A stretch of DNA of 64,000 bases from Dendronephthya gigantea (Eukaryota; Cnidaria; Anthozoa; Malacalcyonacea; Nephtheidae), in the NCBI RefSeq assembly GCF_004324835.1, contig NW_021163019.1:248001-312000 (forward strand), in the 5' to 3' direction. Each line of letters starts with the position of its first letter. Positions within the stretch are counted from its first letter, which is position 1. The translations under genes were made by a program, and so were the position numbers. Below the pieces are notes generated by a model. It did no database searches and was not told where the DNA came from. It saw only the letters and a list, made by a program, of their open reading frames with translations. This document shows positions 11,146 to 22,666 of the stretch, piece by piece.

Positions 11146-11672
11146 TTATATGGCACGCGGTTTCGTGACTAAAATGGCGTGCGCTGATTGGTTCTTTGCC
11201 GGTCTGGAATCCCCCAGTATTAGACCGTTGCCGTAGTAACGGTCCAACTCTCATATTTTTGAAATAAGACAAGCTTGCACTTTTATTTTTGACACGAAAA
11301 ATATCGACGGAGAATGGACGAAGAAGAGCATTATTTGGTACATGTGAATATTATATTTATTCATCTTTGACTTTTATTTATATTTAATACTGTATCATTC
11401 TTATTTAACGAGCAAAAAACAAAGTTTCGGAAGCTGCTTCAGTGCTTGCTTGGCGACTGCCTGGCGAAAAAGCCGACAAGAATGCTGCAACTGCAGCGCA
11501 ATGTATAAATAAATAAACTAAATACTGTATCCAGTATAATAAATCCCTTATTAACTGAATACGTTCGGTCCGTACTGGAAAAATATCAGACCTCGGTCTT
11601 TTATGTACGGACCTCGCTATCGCTCGGTCCGTACTGTCAAGACCGAGGTCTGATATTTTTCTAGTACGGACC
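11146..11672 (-). repeat. dispersed ~500-bp repeat, copy 1
   Basis: This segment matches 49200-49676 in the opposite orientation across nearly its whole length. Shared words include GGCACGCGGT, AAAATGGCGTGCGCTGATTG, GGCAAAGAACC (reverse), CGACGGAGAA, TTATTTAACGAG, TGCTTGGCGACTG and AATAAATCCCTTATTAAC. The right end (about 11565-11672) is a foldback. GGTCCGTACTGGAAAAATAT and CAGACCTCGGTCTT pair with AAGACCGAGGTCTG and ATATTTTTCTAGTACGGACC. Likely a non-autonomous element with a palindromic end. Confidence 0.85.
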
Positions 11673-12059
11673 TCAAATTCGGGTAATAAGTGGTATAAAT
11701 GAATTGAGACAAAAAAATTATGTAATAAACCACAGTGTTTTTACCCGAAATCGTAAAATCGTAAAATATACTTACATATTTTCTCGATAATTTCAATATG
11801 GAATATTGAACCACAATATAACAACGCTTTTGAAAACAATTTGCAACAAACTATTCGTGAAATGTGAGCCTCTCGAAAAATTTCGACAAATGAGCGGTCC
11901 TTTGTTGACGTGGATAATTAATACTTTTGCGCACGCGAGTTTTAGTGAGCAAGCGAGACATTGAGTCAGCGTTCGACAATATCAACAAAAAGAGCGCGTG
12001 GTAATGAGAATTTTTTTTCGAGAATGAAGTAGTGAACATATTTATGCTGAAGTACTCGC
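11673..12059. other. nothing recognised
   Basis: Only short shadow open frames. It borders the foldback end of the dispersed repeat. Confidence 0.4.
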
Positions 12060-12717
12060 AATTAGCTAGTACATCTTGAAAGAATTCGTAAGGGATGGTC
12101 TTATCCTACAAGGAACGTGGTCATCGCCAGCAAATGAAAAGAGACTTTTTGAGGCAGAAGGTTTTACGATTCTCTGGCTAAAAAACAAAAAGTTCCTGGT
12201 AGTTGATGGAAAGAATGCGAAAGAAATTCGTACTCGGGTGATTAAAGCTATGTGTGCGATCTTGCAAGCACGACTGCTAGCGTAGACAAAGCTACTAACA
12301 CTGAGAATTCAACACTGTTGATGACAATCGATCTATAAACCGGCGAGGTTATGCCGCCTGGCGGTTCTATATACCGTGGCGAAACAAACGCAGTCTAGTG
12401 TTCAATCTGATAGTGCAGAAAGCATCGAAAACCTTAGAATTGAACAATTAATGATGAACAACACGACTATTCGCTCGTTGGCTGAATCTGTGGATCGGCT
12501 CGCCTCAATAGTGGCTGAAATCCAAACAAAAATATACTGTTGGGCACAGGATTCATGTGACAGGAGGATAAAGGCTACAGATGATGAACCAATTTTCTCT
12601 CAGCTGTCTAATTGGAAAAGCCATAGGAAAACTGCTTTCCTTTTAACTGTTTTCCTGCCTCGTCTCCATAGCCGTACGGGACAGGGGGGGGGGGTTGTGG
12701 AAAATTTCGAGAACTAA
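12060..12717 (+). other. coding-like fragments of unknown, probably mobile, origin
   Basis: The frame at 12076-12285 encodes about 69 residues including GTWSSPANEKRLFEAEG, then FTILWLKNKKFLVVDGK. The W-S-S-P-x-x-x-x-(K)-x-F pattern followed by a W-(Y/L)-K-x-K-x-(L)-x-V segment is one I have seen in many-copy cnidarian sequences linked to mobile elements. A second frame (12376-12717) encodes a possible coiled coil (ENLRIEQLMMNN, SLAESVDRLASIVAEI) that loses coding character after about residue 60. No catalytic domain is seen. Function unknown. These are probably relic pieces. Confidence 0.35.
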
Positions 12718-13866
12718 AAAGTTCGGGCAAAGTTCAGTCGAAAATTCGGGTAAACTGAAAAAGGGTTAAAAAGCTAAAATTTTTAAAAGTAAATCTCGTA
12801 ATATATTATATCACATATATGTACTCTTTTTGACCATTTTAAATAAATTTGTAAGGCTCAATCAGTTGGTCATGCTAGGTTAGTTAGTCAGCAGGTCCTT
12901 TCTACGTTTGAAAAAACTATCCAGGTGATAACTTCATCCATTTTACAAAGAGCTGGGCCAAGAGCGGCACGTTCATTACACATGAAAAGATGGGGTTTCC
13001 ACAATATAGACAACATCGATATTTAAAAAGCGCTTGGAGATGTAACGTTTTATTTTGGTGTTTAGATCTTAAAGACACAAAAACCAAAATACGGGGTAGT
13101 TTTTAAGTTTATATTGTTGTCTCTCCGTACCATTACACACCTACCTGCGGTAGCGGTACAGTAGCCCATATCATTAGATTAAGAACAGAGGGGAATTAGG
13201 ACTTGACTGAATCTCTATTCGTGTATTTATCACGATACTTCATTTAACAACTCACTAATTCGGTTGCTCGTGTGAAAAAATACCGTAACTCCCTTTGAAG
13301 GTCCTTAAATGTCGGATATGCACAAATATACGGCTTCATCCATTTTGCCAGTTCCGCTTTTGTTCTTTCTTGGCAGAACCTTGGAAAATGAGGACACAAT
13401 TCAACAAACTCGCTTGCCTAAATGGATCTCACCTGACCTGGTTTGAGGGTGCAAGGACTAATCATATAACAGTTTAAATATTGACTGACACAGAGTGCAT
13501 TCATTATTTAAAAAAATTAGACAGAAAAGTCACGTTTTCACTGAAGACGTCCCTCCCACAAAATATTAAAAGTTTAATTTACTCTGAAGCAGTCTACGGT
13601 ATGGGTAGCCTTATTTTGCTCAATAGAAATTCAAGCTGTTTACATGTTTTATAATAAAAATCTTGTTTGCCCCGACAAGTCAAAGTCTGACTACTGGAAA
13701 CGCATTTTAGATGTGAAGTCCGATGGAAATTCATTGAACAGAATAAGGCTACTGTACCCGTAGACCAGAAGTTGGGTATCAGATTAGAACGGATATGCAG
13801 GGTCATTTGGCAGAGTTTTCGGTAATTCTCATCCAAAATTTGTTGGACCATGTTGAAGAAACACAC
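12718..13866. other. no supported gene; faint decayed RTEL1-like sequence near 13.7-13.8 kb
   Basis: 12720-13590 holds nothing I recognise. In 13700-13850 (minus strand) scattered matches to the part of RTEL1 that follows the C-D-x-R-F motif can be made out across several frames, too weak to call as an exon. Confidence 0.35.
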
Positions 13867-13981
13867 CTCTCGTCACAAAGGAGTATGGCTCCATAATCTT
13901 CTTTATGATGAATGCACGACCGATGGCTTGATTGACAGCTCGAGATGCCTGCTGACTATACCATTCTTGACCATTTAATCC
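13867..13981 (-). pseudogene. RTEL1: RTEL1-type helicase exon (motif VI) with one frameshift
   Basis: After acceptor TTTTCAG the exon encodes LNGQEWYSQQASRAVNQAIG, then R. This is motif VI of the XPD-like superfamily 2 iron-sulfur helicases. The wording is that of RTEL1 (G-W/E-W-Y-x-Q-Q-A-x-R-A-V-N-Q-A-I-G-R-V-I-R-H). RTEL1 unwinds D-loops and telomeric T-loops and G-quadruplex DNA. After G-R the frame slips by one base (about 13926). The expected continuation, IHHKEDYGAILLCDER, is present in the next frame up to donor GTGTGT. Either the gene is dead or the base is an assembly error. It shares strand and gene with the exon at 23531-23617, about 9.5 kb upstream. A connecting exon (V-L-K-M-Q-F-L-D-E region) was not found. 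Confidence 0.7.
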
Positions 13982-14907
13982 CTGAAAATACAAGATTATG
14001 AGTGAAATAGTACCTACATTTGTTCCTGACTCAGAAGAAGTTTATCAAACTTTTGTGGTAGTGATGGTATAAACAATTATATATGACTTTGAGATCACAG
14101 TCACGATTTGAATTGATAGAGCTTGAGATAAAATTCTCAGCAGAAAAGTTTTCCTATTTGAATACGGGCTAAATTGACTTTGGAATCCGAAATATTCCTC
14201 GTTTCGTATAGGATTGTAAAACAACAAAAAATGTTAATATTTTTTTCTTAAAGAAATTATCATGATTAGAACCACTTTATAACCAACTTTAAATTCTCTT
14301 TTGTTTACCACCTCATCTAGGAATTGTTTTTTCAATTCAACTTGAAATGCGAGGGAAAACAAAAAAAATGTTTTTGAACTTTGGAAAAGATGTCTAGAGA
14401 TAATAGATTTCTACCATAACCGGGGTAATAATAACTGATTACTGACCGACGGATGTGTGTTTCACGACCAACCAATCAGAGTAGAGATTTTGAAAAGCCA
14501 TATTATTAATAAATCAAACTTGAGTATAACCACAAATCCCAACGTATTCCTATTATCGGCTGAACGATAATCAAAAGACTCATTTCCCAATTTACTATTG
14601 CGAATATTACCAGAGAGGTGCTGAAACCACCTAACGCTCGCCTGCACTGTTTGTCTAGAATAAGGAATGTATGAAAGGTATCTGTATGAAGCACAAATTA
14701 CCGATCTTTTTATTAGAAACTACAAGGCTAAAATCCGCTTTGGAAGGTAATATTAAGCACAAACTTCAGATATTAGTTGTGACCTCAGAATTACTGGCCA
14801 AAACTGGCCTCGGAATTACATTAGTTTTATTTGTGACCAATATTTCTTCCGTTTCTCACAATCCGCGCACGTGATATCAACAGGTAAGTTAAAGGACCAG
14901 GCAAAAG
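13982..14907. other. nothing recognised
   Basis: Lies in the presumed RTEL1-type intron. No domain-bearing frame and no terminal repeats were found. Confidence 0.4.
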
Positions 14908-15150
14908 GCCTGGACGCACACACAACGATTTTACGGTAGTTGGTCCATTCAGGTTTAGACATATAGGCAGCCCTTGCCCAGACATGTTTTCCTTCTCGCG
15001 GCGCTCGCGCCTCGCGCGTGTACGCGAGTCTACTTGGTCTAATATTATGACCAAGTATAGATTGCCAGTCGCCACATTTTGATGAAAACATCCATCTAGA
15101 CAATCTAGACAGGAATCGGCCGACTAAAATCGTCGTGTGTGCGCCTAGCT
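14908..15150. mobile_element. MITE with ~25-bp inverted ends
   Basis: The left arm GGCCTGGACGCACACACAAC followed by GATTTTA is complementary to the right arm TAAAATCGTCGTGTGTGCGC followed by CTAGC. The interior (about 190 bp) is non-coding and CpG-rich around 15000. The target duplication was not resolved. Confidence 0.55.
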
Positions 15151-15288
15151 TTATGAAAAAGACAAGATTGGATTTTTATACCTACACAAAAAAGGATTAT
15201 GCATCAAACAACGAAAAGGTATGTACATAAATCTTATAGGGCCCTGTCTACAATTTAACTGGCTTTAATAATATATTTGCATGTGTAT

Positions 15289-15622
15289 TATGGAGTTAGG
15301 GAAGGGACAAAATTCGTATTCATATTGTAGGGCCAGTTTTCAGTTTTGAGGGGCGGAACAAGTTCTCGATCATCGTTTGTCGAACCGCATTTCACTTCTT
15401 CGACTCGTAGTTTCACTTCTTCGACTCGTAGTTTCACGTCTTCGACACGCAGTTTCATGTCTTCCCTTCGTAAGTCACATCGACGAATCGCGTTTCATTT
15501 CGTCGAGTCGCACATCATAAACTCGTGTCAAGTTTCAATTCGTCGTGTCGGTACGTTCATATTTCGCGTACAGCGGTTTCATTTCGTCGTGTTGAATCTT
15601 ACGATACATCGTGGTCAGCGGA
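15289..15622 (+). repeat. left terminal inverted repeat of the IS3EU-like element
   Basis: This arm is complementary to 21922-22234 apart from one extra 21-bp unit (TCACTTCTTCGACTCGTAGT-type, about 15400-15440) and a few substitutions. It contains several TTCGTCG/TTCTTCGAC words that may be transposase-binding repeats. Confidence 0.9.
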
Positions 15623-15698
15623 CCTTTCCTTTTAGGAATTGTATATACTTCATATCCAATATTCTTATGAATTATGATAATCAGCCTTCTTCCTGAAA

Positions 15699-18600
15699 AT
15701 GGCGGAAAAGCTAAACGTTACCCATGTGGTCTCCGTGTTAAGAGATGCGATCGAGCAGATTCAGGGCCGAAGTCCGTCTACATCAAACACAAATTCGCAC
15801 ACAAATGCCATAACACAAGGTTCTATAACACCAAGTCCTGCTATGACACCCAGTCCTGCTATAACAACACGTCACTTACATCAGGACCTGGTCCACGTGG
15901 AGAATCAGAAACATATAGTCAAGCAGTTGAGAGAAATTTTCGGTAAGTGCAAAATTATCTACTACAGAGAAAATAAAAGAATGTTATCATCGTTTTTCAC
16001 CGACCGCTCACGTAAAAGTAGTAATCTTTGATGATATTTTACATAACGATACCCTACTGAATGTCTCAAGATGTAATCAATGAAATCACATTTTATTACT
16101 TGGAAATTGCAATACCCAATTAAAGCAAAAAAATCTGTTTAAATTTCATCCTGGCAGCTAAAATTTATGTGTTCATTGGGATTGAAAGCCTCCGTATCAC
16201 ACCACTGCATGTAATGAAATTATGTATAATGTACAAGTTCATTATCTGTTTTTTGGGATGATAGAATGACAAATATTTCCTCAGATGTAAAGACCTAATC
16301 TAGAGAGTTGTTTTTGTTAGAAATTTTCCAGAATAAAGCAGTAAAATTAAGTAGGTCATCTGGATACACTCAATTATATAATGGGCTTGAAATATATGTT
16401 ATTAAAGCCTTTTGCAAAATTTTTCTTGCAAAAGAAAAAGGTGTATTGCAAACAATAACTGGAGTTCCCTTTCTCCCCTTATAAACAAATTTTTTACTGT
16501 TATGCACATTAATTTTGGGAAATAATAATATGAGATAAGGTTAATAATGTTCTAATGAAGTAAAAGGCAAAGTAATCTAATCTAGCATGTAACATCTTTC
16601 TACAAGACAAGGAATAGGATAAGATATTTCTTAAAGCGATGAGTGGACTAAAATAAAAAAGGAGGACTTTAAGCAAAAGTTCATGGCTTATGGTTAACCT
16701 AAATATGTTCAATACATTCTCTTTCAGACAAGCCTTTCCCAGTCTTGGAGGCGGGGGCAAAAGATTACCTCTTCAAAACCCCCGACTAGCAAAAAGGCAA
16801 AAGGTGGTGTTCATTCAGCCAAAGAAATCATGGACACACGATTTCTGTCTTTTGGCGGAAAGCAATCAGAACATTACCCCTTCCCTAACACGATTATCAG
16901 CCCTCAAAGAAGCTGGACTTGGAAAAAAGCGCATTGTTTTCCCTGACAAGAATGCTGGTTTTGCAAAGTTTAAGTCAGTTTTAGAAACTGAATACTCAAA
17001 ATTGAAATCGGAAGATGGTGCATTTGAGCTAATGCGGGGTCAAGGTGGTGGGTATTCTCGCCCCTTGTGTTTAATTCCGATTCCGTCAGATGGATACACT
17101 GTGCCGTATCTTAAGGAGATGGTTGGTGCCAGTACAACAATATACATACGGCCCATGAAAGATTCTTTATCAGTTGAAAAAGCCACTGTGTCACTTAGCC
17201 CAACAAGCCCATTGACTGAATGTGGAACATGCAAAAGCAAATTCCAATATTTGCTTTACGTCAGCATTCTAAAGAGTGTTCTTTTATTAATATTGATAGT
17301 GACATTGAAAATCTTGATGATATGTCAGAGCAAAGTGATCCTGAAGTTGTATTAGAACAATATGATGCCAATTCGAATACTTCAAGCACTTCAGCAATTA
17401 AGATGACACAAGGTCATGCAGACTCTAATGCGCCATGCACCTCCGCGCAAAGTTGGTTGGCAGAGCTAAAGCTGGCTTTCCCGGATACTGAACATACTGT
17501 GCTTGAGGAAATTTCATCAGTTGCGATAACTGTCGATGATGCAGCATGTCTTCTGCTTGACAAGCAATCGGTTGAGCACAAGGAAAATTTATCTTTAGAA
17601 GATTTAATTGAATCATTTGTAAAGGAAAATGAATTGTCTGGTGAGGAAAACATACTTGTAGATCGTGAGACATTGTGGATGAATGTTGTTAAATTTTATA
17701 AAAGATCTCTTACAAACCAGAAATCCTACGAAAAGAACTGTGTGTCTCCTTTAAAGATGAAGAAGGTCTTGATGGGGGTGCTATGAAGCTGGAGTTTTTT
17801 TCATTGGTTCTAAATGAGGTTAAGGCTCGATTGTTTGAAGGCATTGAGCAGAATATGGTTCCGATCAAAGACGCTACAAAAGGCATGTTGTTTCAGCTAG
17901 CTGGCATAATTGTCAGCCATGCATTATTTCAAAAAGTTCAATTGGCTTTCCTTTCCTGGCACCACATATTTACTCCTACATAGTAGGTGAAGAAGAAGAT
18001 GAAACCACATCTAAAATGAAGAAGCAGCACATTCCACTGGATGCATCAACTGAACTCTTGCATGAATTCATAAACTGTCTTGAAAGTTGTGAAAATAATG
18101 ATGATATCCATCGACTATTAGAGGAAAATCCGAAGTGTGAAGCATTCTGGCAGATAATAAACGCCTCCCGTTGGCCAAAAGAAAAGGTGATTAGTATCGA
18201 CAGCAAAGATTTCCTTTTACAACATCTTATCTCCCATGAATTGCTTGCCTCCAGAAAAAGTGAGATTGATGAGTTCTTGGAAGGATTAAAATCGCTTGGC
18301 ATACTGAATCTCCTTCGCAAAAATAAGGAGATGTGTAAAGTATTGTTCACCGCTGGAGAATTTCGACCTCTTACTGCTGATATCCTTATGGAGATGATCC
18401 TTCAAGTAGAGGCTCGTATTTTTTCCGAACGCCAGGCATACGATTGGTTCAAATTATACATTAGCGAAGAGCAAGATGATGACTTTCCTGGTGATTGCTG
18501 ACAACGTGCACTTTTGCAATTTTGGACAGGGTGGACAGTGGTTCCATTTGGTGGGTTAATAAAACGGTTGAAACTTGCATTTCTTCCAGATGATGATGCA

Positions 18601-18732
18601 AAGAGTCTTCCTACAACATCGTCTTGCACAAAAGTGTTGAGGATCCCGACTGTTCACAGCTCAAAGAAAGGGTTCTTTCAGGCAATGAATGTGGCACTGA
18701 AGTTTGGTAGGGTAGGATTTCCTAATCCTTAA
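15699..18732 (+). pseudogene. HECT-type ubiquitin-ligase-like cargo gene of the transposon, decayed
   Basis: Exon 1 (15699-15942, donor GTAAGT) opens with MAEKLNVTHVVSVLRDAIEQ. Exon 2 starts at 16728 after TTTCAG. A conserved middle part (KSWTHDFCLLAESNQ; GLGKKRIVFPDKNAG; FELMRGQGGGYSRPL) precedes a zinc-finger-like ECGTCKSKF...ALRQHSKEC. The C-terminal half matches a HECT domain. It has an N-lobe DGGAMKLEFFSLVLNEV, then GIEQNMVPIKD and GIIVSHALF, and a C-lobe LLQFWTGWTVVPFGGL followed by SSCTKVLRIPTVHSSKKGF, where the cysteine is in the position of the HECT catalytic Cys. I count frameshifts near 15870, 17250, 17740 and 17940 and an in-frame TGA at 18499. HECT enzymes transfer ubiquitin through that cysteine. 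Here the frame breaks make activity unlikely. Confidence 0.75.
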
Positions 18733-19535
18733 TAAACAACAGCAATTAGTTATCTATTTCAAATATTTCAGTTATTGTTTTTGTCTGGCAGAGTCATCCT
18801 TGAGCAGGGCAAGGCATTTAATAAGGCATAAACATTTTTAAATGTTTAAAATAAGGCATAAACTGATATAATAGGGTAGAAAACAATAACTTATATGTTA
18901 GATTATGTTATGTTATTTATGTAATAAATATTGGCTTGATATTTCATTACAGTAAAACCCCACAAAAAGAACAGATTTTACTTAAAAAATCTGGCCACAT
19001 GTGATGGTTAATAATATTTTATGATGGACAACTTTCCTATCACACTACGTACTATCACCCACCAAAAATGCATCGGGACAAAATATACATATCAATTATA
19101 GTGGCTGTTAAACAAGCAACACCTTTCTCTTAAAAATCTACCATTCTTTATGTGGGGGTTTGTTGATATTTGTTGATTTTAGGGTGGTACAACTACAACA
19201 TAGTTAAGTATTAAATTTGGGATATTTTAACAGCATATTTGTCAATTAGCTGGCTTGATTGAAATTGAATTCCATGTTTTTTATTTGGGCATGATACATA
19301 GTATTTGTTATGTTTTATACATTTGTATGTAAATAAACCCATAAAATTTAAACTTTTTGCAAGCACAATTGGTTGTTTTCAGCTTGTCATTGTATATTCA
19401 ACACAACAGAGCTCCTCATATTGTCTACACCCTTGTTCATACTGTCTCTGGTCTGAACCAGCTCCTGCAAAGTCTATGAGAAGCTGTTTGATGTATCATT
19501 GCCAGGAGGCAATTTAAATTTTAATGCTATTAAAA
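18733..19535. other. non-coding spacer between cargo and transposase genes
   Basis: AT-rich spacer between two convergent genes of the element. The stop codons of both genes face it, so it presumably contains both polyadenylation sites. No additional frame is supported. Confidence 0.5.
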
Positions 19536-21077
19536 TTAGATACCAGAGTAATTGTTTGCCTCTGATTGGAGAAGATCATTAACCATTTGTACGGTGTTCA
19601 AGTATATGTCAACACCATAAGATGCTGATGATGCTAGAGGATCAACAGTTGAACTAAGCAAGTAAAGCTGGTTGTCATTTATTGGGCTTGCAACTTGAGG
19701 TACCTCAATAGCAATTTCATTAAATGTTCCACCATTGTATATCTGTGAAGGCAATGGCCCTTCAAAATCTATACCATACATATTCCAATTAGTTTCTTGC
19801 AATGTGATATGCCTACTACCAGAACTGTTTAAACTGTGCACCCATAACTGACAAGGTGTCATGTTCGATTCAGTTCTCAATGGGTGATGGTCATGGCCAT
19901 TCCTGAAAAGGTTGAGGTGTCGATTTATTCTCGGTAGAAATACATAGTGTAAACAAAATATGTGCAACTCATTATCAATCTCCAAATAACCATTTTCTTC
20001 AAGAAAGCAGAAGACATAGTAAAATATGAATGTACAACTATGAAAGATGTCGCGCCAGAGTCTTTCAATACGTTGATTATGGCAGCTCTTTCCTGCTATG
20101 AAACTGCCACGATCAGGGCCTCGCGCAGGGTTTGACAGCATATACCATGCAACGTCAACATTTTCTACGCCTTGATCCCCTCTTACTCTTTCTGGAAGAC
20201 CAAACTGGTTAACTGCTTCAAGGAAAAGGTTGAACACTGTGTTTGCTTTGTTGTTTGTACTAGCTTTTAGAAACATAATCTGCCTAGAATATCCATCAAC
20301 GCATCCGTGGATAATAAACCTCCATCGAATCAGTTTATGGTTGCCATCCAAATGCCATATTGACAAACAGCCAGGAACAAAATATCTTCTTCGGTTAATG
20401 AAATTCAACTGCATTGATATCAATATAATTCCCTCAGGGTCAATTCTCCAAAGTGATGATGTGACACGCTCCCATTGCAAATTTATTCCTCTTGCTGTTA
20501 AGAATCCCTTCATTCTTCTTATGGCGCAATTTGGAAATTCTCTATAAATATCTGACACTATTTTATCAAGGTCGACATTTGTGATATCAGTGTACTTGGG
20601 TAATTCTTCCCTTAAATTAAATTCTTTAATTCTCCGACTTACTGTCTTGGAACTAACGCCTAACATTTCCGCAATTTTAACTAGAGTAAAGCCATAGCTA
20701 AGAAGAAGTTTGAGTGTTTCTTTAGGAATTTCAAATGCTGGTCTGCCAGCTGAATCTTTGGATATTGTAGCTGGTTTTATTGTTGACATAGTCGAACACG
20801 AATTAGATGCGGCAGTTTCTTCGCTCAATGTATTAAAGGCAAAAATAAGTGTGTCAAGTAGATGCTCAGAGAATACTTGCTGCCATAAACCTTGTTCGTC
20901 ACTGCTTATTCCAATTTGAATAACTTGCTCCAACTTGTATAATACATGTTCAATGTAACAGCGATCATTATTTAATGATACTCTCTCCAAAAGCCTGACG
21001 ATTTCAGTCAGGGTACTACAAATAAATTGCCTCAAATTATCACGTGGAGAAACCAGAGAACTAACGGCTGTTGACAT
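19536..21077 (-). CDS. IS3EU-like DDE transposase, 513 aa, intact
   Basis: One uninterrupted frame from ATG at 21077 ([15 protein letters not shown]). An upstream ATG in the same frame at 21116 would add 13 residues. Residues about 120-155 form a helix-turn-helix ([20 protein letters not shown]). The catalytic core is an integrase (rve) fold. The first Asp is in [15 protein letters not shown], the second in [11 protein letters not shown] and the Glu in [10 protein letters not shown], 36 residues after the second Asp. This is the DDE triad that cuts and joins DNA ends. It should act in the nucleus on the 313-bp terminal repeats. The open frame with all three acidic residues, together with clean element ends, makes this the best candidate in the window for a working transposase. 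Its partner gene on the other strand is broken. Confidence 0.85.
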   Translation of the reverse strand: MSTAVSSLVSPRDNLRQFICSTLTEIVRLLERVSLNNDRCYIEHVLYKLEQVIQIGISSDEQGLWQQVFSEHLLDTLIFAFNTLSEETAASNSCSTMSTIKPATISKDSAGRPAFEIPKETLKLLLSYGFTLVKIAEMLGVSSKTVSRRIKEFNLREELPKYTDITNVDLDKIVSDIYREFPNCAIRRMKGFLTARGINLQWERVTSSLWRIDPEGIILISMQLNFINRRRYFVPGCLSIWHLDGNHKLIRWRFIIHGCVDGYSRQIMFLKASTNNKANTVFNLFLEAVNQFGLPERVRGDQGVENVDVAWYMLSNPARGPDRGSFIAGKSCHNQRIERLWRDIFHSCTFIFYYVFCFLEENGYLEIDNELHIFCLHYVFLPRINRHLNLFRNGHDHHPLRTESNMTPCQLWVHSLNSSGSRHITLQETNWNMYGIDFEGPLPSQIYNGGTFNEIAIEVPQVASPINDNQLYLLSSTVDPLASSASYGVDIYLNTVQMVNDLLQSEANNYSGI

Positions 21078-21154
21078 ACTATTGATTATATTTAATTTTA
21101 AGAATAATATAATCAAATATTCACTTTGAATTAACTTTCATACATAAAAAACAA

Positions 21155-21864
21155 GACGCCGTTCTGGCGTTAACTCCGGCGCACGTGCCAGTCTTCAATA
21201 TAGAGCTTCTGAACATAAACAATACAGTTCGCGTATTGTTTCGCATACATATTCGCATTTAGATGCCTTGCGAACCTAAATGTTCGATCGCAAAATTCAG
21301 AAGCACATCGCAGTATAGAAGTTCAATTGTTCAAAAATGTAAATAAACCGCATGATACATTCGCTTCGTCTTACACTTTGCCTTTGGAATTCGCGCTTAT
21401 ATATAGTTGTATTAAATCTTCGATCCTGTGCAAACTACGCGACGTGTCAACGCGCCCATACACGACCACATCATCTTGTTAAACGGCGAAATAGCAGCGA
21501 TATTATTAAAATAGGACCGAGTCTACATGTATTAAATATATTCTTACCCCAATTCAATCTAAACTTAATCGAACAGCATAAAAAGAACGGTTTATTTGTT
21601 CCTCTTGGAGGAATTGCCATATCATGCGAGCGAAATCGAATCGCGCATTGGAAAATTAGCCAAAGCTGTGCACCACAACTCTTGGGAGATAAGACTGGGA
21701 CGTAGATAAATACGATCACATACACTATTCAAATACTAGTATATTTCGCGCCATTACAGACTTGCGACGACGAAAAATAATAAAAAAAAAAATAAAAAAA
21801 AAAAAAACAAAAACAAAACAAAACCGGGGCGAATTTTCAACTCCGTCGCTGACGCCGGAGTAAT
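21155..21864 (-). repeat. nested ~710-bp repeat, copy A (inside IS3EU-like element)
   Basis: This segment matches 42365-43907 in opposite orientation over its whole length, apart from an internal insertion in the other copy. Ends carry related words in inverse orientation (GGCGTTAACTCCGGCGC at one side, GCGACGGAGTT and CTCCGGCG complement at the other). An A-rich tract with CAAAA blocks (21775-21825) lies near one end. Shared blocks include ACACGACCACATCATCTTGT, GGAGGAATTGCC, CAGCTCTATATT complement and GCGATCGAACATTT. No coding domain is seen. Its presence here and not in the terminal repeats shows that it inserted after the element was assembled. Confidence 0.8.
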
Positions 21865-21921
21865 AAAACGAAGACTATATCCTTATAGGAGATAAAGTAT
21901 CACCTCTTAATGAGTAGTTGA

Positions 21922-22234
21922 TCCGCTGACCACGATGTATCGTAAGATTCAACACGACGAAATGAAACCGCTGTACGCGAAATATGAACGTACCGACACG
22001 AAGAATTGAAACTTGACACGAGTTTACGATGTGCGACTCGACGAAATGAAACGCGATTCGTCGATGTGACTTACGAAGGGAAGACATGAAACTGCGTGTC
22101 GAAGACGTGAAACTACGAGTCGAAGAAGTGAAATGCGGTTCGACAAACGATGATCGAGAACTTGTTCCGCCCTTCAAAACTGAAAACTGGCCCTACAATA
22201 TGAATACGAATTTTGTCCCTTCCCTAACTCCATA
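21922..22234 (-). repeat. right terminal inverted repeat of the IS3EU-like element
   Basis: 313 bp complementary to 15289-15622 minus one 21-bp unit. It ends CTAACTCCATA, immediately followed by the GTGTAT duplication. Confidence 0.9.
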
Positions 22235-22666
22235 GTGTATCTACATAAATAATATGCAAATATATGTCACATGCGTTGCCATTTGCCTTTGCATTCCGAG
22301 CCTATCGGCTTTCTACTTATAAATACTTATGTGCTAAAGCTTGTAATTGCGAATTATCTGACAATATTCTTTAAACTTTAACGTTGGACTATGTTTTATA
22401 TATATTCACTCCCTGAATGATTTCTATATTAAGCGATTGAATTTTGATACGGCATGTCACAACACAATCTCATAATTTATAATTGTACATGTACAATACA
22501 AACATATGGTAGCATACAGGTGAAAATATTTGAAAGTTTCTCATTTGGCTTAGGGTTGTACAAATACTTTCGTTAAATATGATTCAGCTACAACTTTGAA
22601 CTAAAAAAGACAGGGCTACACAATAGCCCTGAAAATCGTAATGAGCGTGATAACTCTGGATAACTC

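Larger units (their letters stand above)
15289..22234. mobile_element. IS3EU-like DNA transposon, 6946 bp, with HECT-type cargo
   Basis: The element starts TATGGAGTTAGGGAAGGGAC and ends in the exact complement. It is bounded by a perfect 6-bp target duplication, GTGTAT (15283-15288 and 22235-22240). Terminal inverted repeats are 334 bp (left) and 313 bp (right) and nearly identical. The 21-bp difference is one extra copy of an internal tandem unit. Inside are a DDE transposase (-, 19536-21077) and a decayed HECT-like gene (+, 15699-18732). A 710-bp repeat is nested at 21155-21864. The 6-bp duplication, TAT...ATA ends and bacterial-IS3-style integrase fold agree with what I recall of the eukaryotic IS3EU superfamily. 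The insertion lies in the presumed RTEL1-type intron. Clean ends and matching arms argue for recent movement. Confidence 0.85.
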
